Below, in pieces: positions 35,351-43,364 of a DNA stretch of 64,000 nucleotides (positions are counted from its first letter, which is position 1; the number at the start of each line of letters is the position of its first letter). Source of the DNA: Patiriisocius sp047731265. GTDB lineage: Bacteria; Bacteroidota; Bacteroidia; Flavobacteriales; Flavobacteriaceae. Position numbers and translations under genes: made by a program. The stretch lies in NCBI RefSeq assembly GCF_047731265.1, contig NZ_CP159835.1, positions 2,976,001 to 3,040,000 of the forward strand, given 5' to 3'. The notes below the pieces were generated by a model that was not told the origin of the DNA, searched no databases, and worked only from the letters and a program-made list of their open reading frames with translations.

Positions 35351-36496
35351 ATGAATGAATTTAATGACATTGAAAATCTACTGTATATTGTTAAGTCAAG
35401 AATTGACGCTCACCTAAAATTCAAAAAGGAATATGACAAACAATTAGCATTTGATTTTAGCATTTTTCAGTTCTTTACAATCGGAGAAAATAAGATTAGC
35501 CAAGTTTTAGCCTATTTTTTAGATGTAAATCAAAATCACGGACAAGGAGATATTTTTCTTAATGAATTCGTAAAAACTTTTTATGACAACGAAATTGAAA
35601 TCCGTCAGTTAGAAAATGTTTGTGAAAAAAGAATTACGGAAAACAGAAGGTTAGATATTTATATTAAACTAAAAGGTCTAACTATTGGAATCGAAAACAA
35701 GATTTGGGCAGACGACCAGCCGAATCAATTAAGAGATTATTCTACATTTTTAGAACATAAATCAAAAGGTAACTATTTGCTGCTTTATTTGAGTCCTTAT
35801 GGTTTAGAACCAAAACTAAAGAGCATAAAAGAAAAACTCAAGCTAAAACTTGTAAAAGAAAACAAACTGAAAATCATAAGCTACAAAGACGATATAATCA
35901 ATTTAATAAACAATTGGTTAGTGATTTGTGAAGCTGATAATGTTACACACTTTCTAAAAGAATTTAAGAAATATCTTGAGATTAAGTTTCTCGGTAAAAA
36001 CACACTAAATATGTCAAAAGAATTAAGAACTATAATTCACGAAAACGAAAGAGAAGTTCAGATGTTAGTGAATGAATATAAAGGAATAGAAAACGAAATT
36101 TTAATTAAATTAAATACAGTTGCTAAAGAAATAGATAAAACACAACCTGTTTTAGATATAGGAATAGAAAAAAGCAGAAACGAATTATTTAATTACAATG
36201 GTTTTAGAATTTACAAATATTCTCTTTCTCGAAACGGAAATAAAATTTGGATACAACTTGTCAAGAAAGAAATCCATTTATATTTAAATTATTACCTGCA
36301 AGATGGAACAGACACAATTTTCAAAGAAATTCTTACAGAATTGAACTTTACTAATAACATCGTACTGAATTACAAGCAAAATAAATCTGAATTAGTAAAA
36401 ACCTTTTTAAATCACGTAAATATAGTAAACGAAAGTTTTAGAGTATATAATGAACGGAATGAAAATGGAGAAAAGCCAGTTGCCAACAACGTATAA
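35351..36496 (+). CDS. PD-(D/E)xK nuclease-superfamily protein
   Basis: 381 residues, soluble. Active-site pattern: D102 in RRLDIYIKL, and E115-x-K117 in TIGIENKIW, followed by DDQPNQLRDY, the usual Q/Y continuation of PDDEXK proteins of the PDDEXK-like/YhaN-neighbour type common in Bacteroidota accessory DNA. The N-terminal ~60 residues (ENKISQVLAYFLD) also fit that family. The C-terminal ~170 residues are a separate alpha/beta domain. A role as a restriction or anti-phage nuclease is plausible but not shown. Stop and last residues (NNV) are supplied by the attC-like site. Perfect ends: 35318 and 36479. Confidence 0.8.
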   Translation: MNEFNDIENLLYIVKSRIDAHLKFKKEYDKQLAFDFSIFQFFTIGENKISQVLAYFLDVNQNHGQGDIFLNEFVKTFYDNEIEIRQLENVCEKRITENRRLDIYIKLKGLTIGIENKIWADDQPNQLRDYSTFLEHKSKGNYLLLYLSPYGLEPKLKSIKEKLKLKLVKENKLKIISYKDDIINLINNWLVICEADNVTHFLKEFKKYLEIKFLGKNTLNMSKELRTIIHENEREVQMLVNEYKGIENEILIKLNTVAKEIDKTQPVLDIGIEKSRNELFNYNGFRIYKYSLSRNGNKIWIQLVKKEIHLYLNYYLQDGTDTIFKEILTELNFTNNIVLNYKQNKSELVKTFLNHVNIVNESFRVYNERNENGEKPVANNV

Positions 36497-36671
36497 AAAA
36501 ATAGGGCAATTGGTGCTTAACCCAATGTTCACCCTCTTTTCGAGGTCACTAAATTTTTAAATTTGGCTTATTGAGAAAAGAAAAAGTAATAAAAAAATTT
36601 AAAAATTCGGCTTGTGTTCAACCGAATAGTTCGTGCGTATTTTCCGCCCTACCGTTCTTATACAAATCCGT
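36479..36671 (+). other. attC-like site 16 (class B, 193 b)
   Basis: GTTGCCAAC is the exact complement of GTTGGCAAC at 35318. Class B arms and inner AAATTTTTAAATTT hairpins as in site 6. The upstream gene stops at 36496, inside the site. Followed directly by repeat copy 6. Confidence 0.87.
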
Positions 36672-37196
36672 AATGCATTCAAGAAAAACCACCTCCATTT
36701 CAAATTATAAGTAAACATTTAGCATTTTAATTATCAAAACGAGTAGATCCAAAGTGCAATGGGTGCTATGCCCTACAAACCAACTGCTGTAAAATTTAAA
36801 TAAAAGCAAACTAAAATCAGGTACTTACACCTATTGACATTAAACTCCAATACTTCTATCTTTACGAATACAGAACCCCTTTTATGATCCAGCATACAAG
36901 AACCACAAACCAAAAGCTGGAACATTACCAATACCCTAAGCGGTAAACTAAAGAGTATTTTAGGCAGGCTGGGGGAGTACTTAGTGCATCAATTGGTTTT
37001 TTTACCATCGCCTGTAAAAAATAATTAGCGTGAATACGGGAAACCGTAATAAAACAAATAGCATAAAGAGTATTTTTAAACATTACAAAGCTGCCGACAC
37101 ACACGTGGCACGAAATAATTTTAATAAAAACATCATAAACCTTTTGGATTTGTGATGATATAATAGAAATAAACGTCATATGGTGTTTATATACAT
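36671..37196 (+). repeat. IS110-derived attC-associated repeat, copy 6
   Basis: 526 b from TAATGCATTCAAGAAAAACC to TATATACATGTTG; the next cassette starts GTTGCCATTA at 37197. Loop of the CATCATAAA stem reads CCTTTTGGA here instead of CCTTTTAGA. Confidence 0.87.
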
Positions 37197-37227
37197 GTTG
37201 CCATTAATTTAAAAAAAACATTCGTCT

Positions 37228-37716
37228 ATGATTAACAAACATATTTTTGCATTCGTGTTCTTGTTGTTTCCAATTTTAATATTCGGACAATGTAATTATA
37301 ATACAAACAGAGTTTACGATGTAACGGTTAAACAATTTGAGCCTTCTTTAGTGGCTTACGATGAAAATTACCAAATTGGTGCAGCTTTAGGAAAAGTTAA
37401 GAAAGACATCATTTTAACAATACTTATACGATTTAATGGAAATGCTAAAGAAATTGGTTCAGATTTATTGGTTTTTACAGATGGTAAAGAGGCGGTAAAT
37501 TTGGAATATATCGACAGTCAAAAAGATTATATGGCAGGCAGTGAAATTTCTTTGAATAAGTTTAAAATCAAAGAAAATCAATTTCAACACATCAAGAACC
37601 AACAACTTAAAACATTCAGATTTAAATTTGCGAATGAAGAAATTAATAGGACTTTTCAAATAGAAAAGAATAAGACCGTTATTTCTGCGCAGCTAAAATG
37701 TTTTACTTCAAATTAA
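37228..37716 (+). CDS. Secreted protein of unknown function (first of a four-gene cassette)
   Basis: 162 residues with a signal peptide (FAFVFLLFPILIFG, cleavage after FGQ). The mature part is beta-rich (DIILTILIRFNGNA, GSDLLVFTDGKEAV, KTFRFKFANEEINR) with two Cys residues that could pair. No family recognised. First of four closely spaced genes (gaps 10, 48 and 23 b) carried in one 2.4 kb cassette whose ends, GTTGCCATTA (37197) and TAATGGCAAC (39578), pair perfectly. The set may be one envelope-associated unit. Confidence 0.7.
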   Translation: MINKHIFAFVFLLFPILIFGQCNYNTNRVYDVTVKQFEPSLVAYDENYQIGAALGKVKKDIILTILIRFNGNAKEIGSDLLVFTDGKEAVNLEYIDSQKDYMAGSEISLNKFKIKENQFQHIKNQQLKTFRFKFANEEINRTFQIEKNKTVISAQLKCFTSN

Positions 37717-37726
37717 TTTTACATTT

Positions 37727-38593
37727 ATGTCTAAATTCTTTTTATTATTATTCTTATCATCATTTGTCTTTAGTTGTTCAAAAAAGTCTGAAAAAAAACC
37801 TGAAGAGCTAATTTTAGGGATTTATGTTCAAGACCAAGAAAATGATTATCAAGATGTTATTTTGATTGGTAAAATTCAAGCGGATACAATTAAGAAAATA
37901 ACAGATTGGGATGAAGAAAATAAAGATTATGTTCAAAATAGGTTGCCCTATCTTAAAAAGTATAGAAACTTTTATAGCGATAATAACCAAATTACCGAAG
38001 TGTTCAGTTTTGACACTATAAGAAAAAAAGAATTTTTATGTAGTGAATTAACCGTTGGCCATAGTGATAAATATAATTTAAGAATTGAAAATGAATTTAC
38101 TGTCTGTGCTAATTTTAAAGGTTCTAAAAACTTTTTCGAAGAACAAGTTTTAGACCTTGAAAAATCATCATATAGCGTAATTGAAAATAAATTAAGAAAA
38201 GCAATTGAAGATAATGACGTAAATGTCGCATCAGGTGTTAACAATAATTATAGTAAAAACAAGAGTAATATTAACATCGAAGTGCTTCAATCAATTGATT
38301 TAAATGCTGATGGAATTAAGGAATATATAATAAAAGGCACAATCAATAGTGCTTATTCAAAAAAGTCAGTCATTTTAATTTTTAACGTAACTAAAGATTA
38401 TATAAAAGATGTAGGAAAAATAGATGCTTGGGAATATGGATATAATTTAATTGGTGTTACCGATTTAAATGAAAATGGTAAATTAGAGTTGATTTTTCAA
38501 GGTGTAGGTTACGAATCTATAGGTTTTGAAATTTATGAAATAACAGAAAATGGTTTTAAGCAATTATTATATACCGTGCCGTATGGTTGTTAG
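37727..38593 (+). CDS. Lipoprotein with VCBS/FG-GAP-like C-terminal motif
   Basis: 288 residues. Lipobox VFSC (Cys17) after a hydrophobic leader. The middle region is unclassified; the C-terminal part has two calcium-loop-like strings, SIDLNADGIKEYIIKG and VTDLNENGKLELIFQG (about residues 186-260), as in FG-GAP/VCBS repeats or integrin-like blades. Probably surface- or periplasm-exposed. Ten bases after the preceding gene in the same cassette. Confidence 0.72.
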   Translation: MSKFFLLLFLSSFVFSCSKKSEKKPEELILGIYVQDQENDYQDVILIGKIQADTIKKITDWDEENKDYVQNRLPYLKKYRNFYSDNNQITEVFSFDTIRKKEFLCSELTVGHSDKYNLRIENEFTVCANFKGSKNFFEEQVLDLEKSSYSVIENKLRKAIEDNDVNVASGVNNNYSKNKSNINIEVLQSIDLNADGIKEYIIKGTINSAYSKKSVILIFNVTKDYIKDVGKIDAWEYGYNLIGVTDLNENGKLELIFQGVGYESIGFEIYEITENGFKQLLYTVPYGC

Positions 38594-38641
38594 CATACCA
38601 AATTAAACACAACAATTGTAACCCTCAATATAATTTACCCA

Positions 38642-39157
38642 ATGAACAAAATTCTATTTATTTTATTTTTAGGAATATTTACAACCGGCAAATCACAAGA
38701 AAATTGGATTTCTCAAGAAAATGGAAAACTTGATTATTCAATACCCGACAATTGGAATGTATCGGAATTTAAAAAAGTCAATAACAACAAAATATACGGT
38801 GCGACATTTTTTGATGTTGGTAAAACTTCTGTCTTTTCTGTTTTAGAAATGCCAAATGACACAGGAATTCCAAATGCGGAAGAACTTACAAATGAAGATG
38901 CAAAAAATCTTACTTTAAATTTCTTTAGTCCTTCAAGCACATTTATAACTGTTGAAAATCAAAAAATATCTGAAATTAATGTAAAATACGTGAAAGCCAA
39001 AGCAACTACCTCGCAAGGCTTAAAACTAACAGCAAATACTTATTATGTGTTTTATGATGGCTCGTTTATTAAAATAGATGGAATTTACACAAGTGAATAC
39101 GAAAGTGAATTTTTGCCTATTATCAAAAAAATAATTAACAGTATAAAAATCAATTAA
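38642..39157 (+). CDS. Secreted protein of unknown function (PsbP/DUF1795-like tentative)
   Basis: 171 residues with a signal peptide (ILFILFLGIFTTGKS). The pattern KLDYSIPDNWNVSEFK near residue 30, GIPNAEELTNEDAK in the middle, and YESEFLPIIKKIINSIK at the end resembles PsbP-like/DUF1795 proteins, which start with a SIP-x-W string and end with an amphipathic helix. Third gene of the four-gene cassette. Role unknown. Confidence 0.65.
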   Translation: MNKILFILFLGIFTTGKSQENWISQENGKLDYSIPDNWNVSEFKKVNNNKIYGATFFDVGKTSVFSVLEMPNDTGIPNAEELTNEDAKNLTLNFFSPSSTFITVENQKISEINVKYVKAKATTSQGLKLTANTYYVFYDGSFIKIDGIYTSEYESEFLPIIKKIINSIKIN

Positions 39158-39180
39158 CTAACTTCAAAATCAATTTAATT

Positions 39181-39573
39181 ATGGGATGGGTTTTTTTAAT
39201 AGGAATAGTAGGTGTGGTAATTTTCTACTTTCTAAAAGACAGAAATAAAATGTTAGAAACTACAGTTGATAACGAAGGTGGTATGCGCCAAAAGTATAGA
39301 GATTTAATAGGTTGGCTGACTGATGACCCAAATGCAAAAGTCACAAAAGTTACAAGAGACCACGTAGAGGTAACTAACAAAATGCCTACAACTACGACCA
39401 CTTTTTTTATAACGGAAAATTTTGATGGAGTAGATATTGAGTGGAACGCACAACTCGGAGCAATGGGAAATCATAAACAGAATTGGAAATTCCCAAAAGG
39501 AACTTCCGAAGAAAATATGGTTATAAAAATAGGAACTGATTTACAAAGTTACGAGCAGAAAATGTACGGGTAA
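39181..39573 (+). CDS. Small membrane-anchored protein of unknown function
   Basis: 130 residues. One N-terminal membrane helix (VFLIGIVGVVIFYFLKD) and a ~105-residue soluble domain with GGMRQKYRDLIGWLTDD, TKVTRDHVEVTN, and TFFITENFDGVDIEWNAQ. No family recognised, although similar short anchored proteins occur in Bacteroidota. Last gene of the four-gene cassette; the attC-like site begins 5 bases after its stop. Confidence 0.7.
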   Translation: MGWVFLIGIVGVVIFYFLKDRNKMLETTVDNEGGMRQKYRDLIGWLTDDPNAKVTKVTRDHVEVTNKMPTTTTTFFITENFDGVDIEWNAQLGAMGNHKQNWKFPKGTSEENMVIKIGTDLQSYEQKMYG

Positions 39574-39577
39574 AAAC

Positions 39578-39773
39578 TAATGGCAACAACGTATAAAAAC
39601 AATAGGGCAATTGGCGCTTAACCCAATGTTTCAGGCACTTTTTCGAGGTCGCCAAATTTTTAAATTTGGCTTATTGATAAAAGAAAAAATAATAAGAAAA
39701 ATTTAAAAATTCGTCTTGTGCTCAACCGAATGGTTAGCGTGCAAATCAGCCCTACTGTTCTTATACACAACCG
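39578..39773 (+). other. attC-like site 17 (class B, ~195 b)
   Basis: TAATGGCAAC is the exact complement of the cassette start at 37197. Class B body as in sites 6 and 16. Followed directly by repeat copy 7. Confidence 0.88.
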
Positions 39774-40300
39774 CAGTGCATTCAAGAAAAACCACCTCCA
39801 TTTCAAATTATAAGTAAACATTTAGCATTTTAATTATCAAAACGAGTAGATCCAAAGTGCAATGGGTGCTATGCCCTACAAACCAACTGCTGTAAAATTT
39901 AAATAAAAGCGAACCAAAATCAGGTATTTATACCTATTGACATTAAACTCCAATGATTCTATTATTTACGAATACGGAACGCTTTTTATGATCCAGCATA
40001 CAAGAAACACAAACCAAAAGCTAGAACACTACCAATACCCTAAGCGGTAAACTAAAGAGTGTTTTAGAAAGGCTGGGGGAGTGCTTAGTAAATAAATCGG
40101 TTTTTTTACCATCGCCTGAAAAAAATAATTAGCGTGAATACGGGAAACCGTAATAAAACAAATAGCATAAAGAGTATTTTTAAACATTACAAAGCTGCCG
40201 GCACGCAGGTGGCACGAAATAATTTTAATAAAAACATCATAAACCTTTTGGATTTGTGATGATATAATAGAAATAAACTTCATATGGGGTTTATATACAT
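39773..40300 (+). repeat. IS110-derived attC-associated repeat, copy 7
   Basis: 528 b from CAGTGCATTCAAGAAAAACC to TATATACAT; the next cassette starts GTTGTACACA at 40301. It keeps the ACGG-GAAA-CCGT hairpin; the upstream TTCTAT hairpin has drifted (GAATACGGAA). Confidence 0.87.
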
Positions 40301-40319
40301 GTTGTACACAATATAAAAA

Positions 40320-41240
40320 ATGAGCTTTACACCATCAGAATTTTGGAAAAATTTTAGACTTGGAACAGAACTTAGTATTTCAGGTAATTTTATTTATAAT
40401 GGTCTCTATTCTTTTGATTTAATGCAACATTTTTATTATGAAGATGAAGCATTTGAATTTCTATATAATATATCGGTTGGAATTGAAAGACTTCAAAAAA
40501 TATGTGTTGTATTAATTGAACATAATGAAAGAACTAACCAAGAAGATTTTGAAGTAAGCCTTATTTCTCACAATCACGATGATTTAAATATCAGAATTGA
40601 GAAGCATAAAAATATTAACCTTGGAAAAACACATAAAAAATTACTCTCTTTACTTGCTAAGTTTTATAAGAGTTCAAGATACGAAATGTACCAAATGCAA
40701 AGTGTTTTTCAACCTAATCAGGCAAAATCAGAATTAATAAGATTTATTGAGGAATCTCTTGATATTAAAATTTCAACTGAAATGCTTGGTTGTAGTTCTA
40801 ATGAATTTCGAATAAAGAAATTCATAGGAAAAACTATTGGTAAATTTTGCAAAGAATATTATCAAATAGTAAAAGAGGAATGCCATAGATTAGGAATATT
40901 CACCTATGAAATAGCTTCTGAATCAAAGGCGTTCAAAATATTTATGTCAGAGAAGTATGATTTTAGTGAAGAACGCATTATTCAAAAAGAAATATTAAAA
41001 CATCTTATTCAAAATGATTTACCTAAAAACTTTAAGAATTATATAGATTCTGAACCTCCTCTTGAATTAGAATTTTGTAATGTGAATTATTATATTGATT
41101 ATCTTTTTTCATTTCATAAAGAATATACTATCAAAGGAGAAATAGAAGAACTATATACTGAAATAGATAACGTTAAAGAAAGATTAGAATACTTTAAATA
41201 TTTAGGAAATCCAGATGTAAGATTTGAAGAAGAAGAATAA
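40320..41240 (+). CDS. HEPN-like protein of unknown function
   Basis: 306 residues, soluble and almost entirely alpha-helical. The first ~120 residues (EFWKNFRLGTELSISGNFIY, then SVGIERLQKICVVL, SHNHDDL and LAKFYKSSRYEMY) resemble HEPN-type domains, which often act as RNases in toxin or anti-phage systems, although a clear R-x4-6-H active site is not seen. The rest is helical with no known family. Single-gene cassette with perfect 10-base ends (40301 and 41244). HEPN assignment is tentative. Confidence 0.55.
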   Translation: MSFTPSEFWKNFRLGTELSISGNFIYNGLYSFDLMQHFYYEDEAFEFLYNISVGIERLQKICVVLIEHNERTNQEDFEVSLISHNHDDLNIRIEKHKNINLGKTHKKLLSLLAKFYKSSRYEMYQMQSVFQPNQAKSELIRFIEESLDIKISTEMLGCSSNEFRIKKFIGKTIGKFCKEYYQIVKEECHRLGIFTYEIASESKAFKIFMSEKYDFSEERIIQKEILKHLIQNDLPKNFKNYIDSEPPLELEFCNVNYYIDYLFSFHKEYTIKGEIEELYTEIDNVKERLEYFKYLGNPDVRFEEEE

Positions 41241-41243
41241 TAC

Positions 41244-41436
41244 TGTGTACAACAGTGTATAAAAAACATAGGGCGTTTGTGCTTAACCAAAAGTTTTTTG
41301 ATTATTTATAAAGTCCGCTAAATATAAAATTTGGCGTTTAAAACAAAAAAGATAAAAGCAAAATATTTATATTTAGCTAAGTAATAAACAGAAATGAAGG
41401 TGCGTATAACCTGCCCTACGTTTCTTATACGAGACG
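41244..41436 (+). other. attC-like site 18 (class C, 193 b), last readable site
   Basis: TGTGTACAAC is the exact complement of GTTGTACACA at 40301. Class C body as in sites 11 and 12. Closes CGTAAGCACAC at 41435. No later site opens with the complement, so the array ends with one decayed cassette. Confidence 0.87.
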
Positions 41437-41508
41437 TAAGCACACAAAAACTCTATGTAGTTTCTGAATAGAAAAATGATTAGACTCTGTTTGTAAATAA
41501 AAAGCTTA

Positions 41509-41773
41509 TTGAAAAAACTATCGTATTACGAGAAAAAAAAAAACGATTTAGTTAAGGACTTTGCAATACGCTACAAAAGTTCACCAATCGAGGAATGGAA
41601 TAAATTGGAACCATATATAAAGACAGCCTTTCAAAAAATTTATAATCAACCAGTAGTTGACGGTGTTAAATTAAAAATTAGACACACAACATTAACAATT
41701 AACGGACGACATAGAAGCACTTAAACTACTATGTTTATATACAAAAGAACACGCTAATGACAAATATTTTTGA
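41509..41773 (+). pseudogene. Small helical protein gene, probably frameshifted
   Basis: A TTG-started frame (KKLSYYEKKKNDLVKDFA) runs to about residue 60; after ~41690 the homologous-looking helical sequence (LTDDIEALKLLCLYTKEHA) continues in the +1 frame to a stop at 41773, two bases before the next gene's ATG. This suggests a single-base shift in a ~88-residue protein. No family recognised; low certainty. Confidence 0.4.
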
Positions 41774-41775
41774 AA

Positions 41776-42366
41776 ATGACAAAAAAAATCAAGGAGGCAA
41801 CTGGAGCATTTATTATTGCATTTTCCAAACTTGAATATGGTCTTGCATCTCTTGGGGTATTTACAGCGTTTGACCTAAGAAATAGAGATGAATATTTGCT
41901 TACTCACCTAGGTAATTCTTTTGATAATAAAATGAAAAACAGTACCCGTTACATTGACAATAACTTGCAAGAGCTGAAGCCAATTTGGGATATTCAAAAA
42001 AACAAGATTGGTCAGTTAAATAGAGAAAGAAGATTTATTGCTCATGGTTTTATTTCATATTCTTTACCTCAAGAAAGCGCAACGACATTTGTAAAAGAAA
42101 AGAAAAAACCATCTCGTCGAGAATTTAATCTTGAAACAACAAAAAAGTTGACCAATGAATTATATCATTTAAACCCGGGTGAAAATGGAATAAATGGCGA
42201 ATTTAATACTGAATTTACAAGGTTGAGAATAAACCGTGGACTTGGTCAAATTATGAACTGTATTTAAGCCATAATCTCTGAAATAAGAAAAGAGTTTGGT
42301 ATTATAATTTTTGAAGCAATAAAACGAGAAGATAAATCAATAATTTCGTGGCAAATACATGTATGA
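41776..42366 (+). pseudogene. HEPN-like protein gene with in-frame stop, last cassette payload
   Basis: The ATG at 41776 opens a frame stopped by TAA at 42265, but the same frame continues for 32 plausible codons (ISEIRKEFGIIIFEAIKRED) to TGA at 42364-42366. The N-terminal part, AFIIAFSKLEYGLASLGVF, and RERRFIAHGFISYSLP (R-x3-x-H type) look like small HEPN or HEPN-associated proteins. It lies in the last cassette, which has no 3' site. Probably recently inactivated. Confidence 0.5.
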
Positions 42367-42382
42367 TTAAATTAAATAGATA

Positions 42383-43309
42383 ATGAATAACAAGCACTTT
42401 GAAAGTGAAGCAAGGTTAAAAGAATATTTAGAAAAAATAGAACCCGTTTTTGACACCAATACAATCGTGAGTGAAAACATTGACAAATCTAAAATTCAGC
42501 AATATTATCACGACAGTAATCTAGGATATAAATTAGTACACTCTAAAGAAGGAGCCGTGCATATGGCCCTAAATTATGACGGGGTATTTAACGATGATGG
42601 CTATTACCAGCAGGTTCGTGAAATAAATGAGCATATAGAAGACCGCCATAAAGTTTTAGAATTGGGTTGTGGAAAGGGCTTTAATTCTTCTTTCTTAGCT
42701 CAAAAGAATGGTGCCTCAAGTTTTTTTGGAATAGATATTTCAAACAAACATTTAAACTACGCTAAAAAAAAAGCGGAGGATCTAAACAACCTGAACTTTA
42801 CCTCTGGAGATTTCCACTCAATCAATTTTGACGATGCTACTTTTGATATTGTTTTTGAGCTAGAATCTGTTTGTCATTCTGACGATCCAGATAGGCTTTT
42901 AAAAGAAGTTCATAGGGTTTTACAACCAGGGGGTAAATTCATTCTATATGAAGGTTTCCGAGCAAAAGATTTTAAAAGTTTGTCTAGCACTCAAAAAAAA
43001 TCAGCAGCATTAATAGAAAAAACAATGGCGGTAAACCATTTTGACGCTATTTCTGAATGGCTTGAAATCGCAGAAGCCAATGGGTTCTCTATAAGTCAAA
43101 ATGATGATATTTCGACTGCTATTATGCCTACTCTTATACGGCTGCATAGATTCGCAAGCAAATATTTTAAATACAAAACCTTATCAATAATATTATTAAA
43201 GGTACTTCCAGAAAATTTAATTAAAAATGCAATAGCGGGTTTGTTAATGCCTTTCTCAATAATGCAAAAAATTCAAACTTACAATAGAATTATCTTAACG
43301 AAACGCTAG
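42383..43309 (+). CDS. Class I SAM-dependent methyltransferase
   Basis: 308 residues. Methyltransferase core at ~75-190: motif I VLELGCGKGFNS, motif II acidic residue in GIDISNKHLNYAKKKA, motif IV FDIVFELESVCHSDD and post-motif LQPGGKFILYEGF. The HSDDPDRLLKEVHRVLQPGG string is typical of sterol/tocopherol-type or small-molecule C-methyltransferases. A C-terminal ~100-residue amphipathic region may touch membranes. First gene beyond the cassette array, 16 bases after it. Substrate unknown. Confidence 0.88.
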   Translation: MNNKHFESEARLKEYLEKIEPVFDTNTIVSENIDKSKIQQYYHDSNLGYKLVHSKEGAVHMALNYDGVFNDDGYYQQVREINEHIEDRHKVLELGCGKGFNSSFLAQKNGASSFFGIDISNKHLNYAKKKAEDLNNLNFTSGDFHSINFDDATFDIVFELESVCHSDDPDRLLKEVHRVLQPGGKFILYEGFRAKDFKSLSSTQKKSAALIEKTMAVNHFDAISEWLEIAEANGFSISQNDDISTAIMPTLIRLHRFASKYFKYKTLSIILLKVLPENLIKNAIAGLLMPFSIMQKIQTYNRIILTKR

Positions 43310-43364
43310 ATGTTTATTTAAAAATCACTTGTAAGAGGTTTAATTTTTTTATTTGTAAAAAATG

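Noticed and set aside
684..41436. CRISPR array as explanation of the regularly spaced palindromes
   Set aside because: Repeats are 65-200 b, differ between classes, and the intervening units are whole genes, not 30-40 b spacers.
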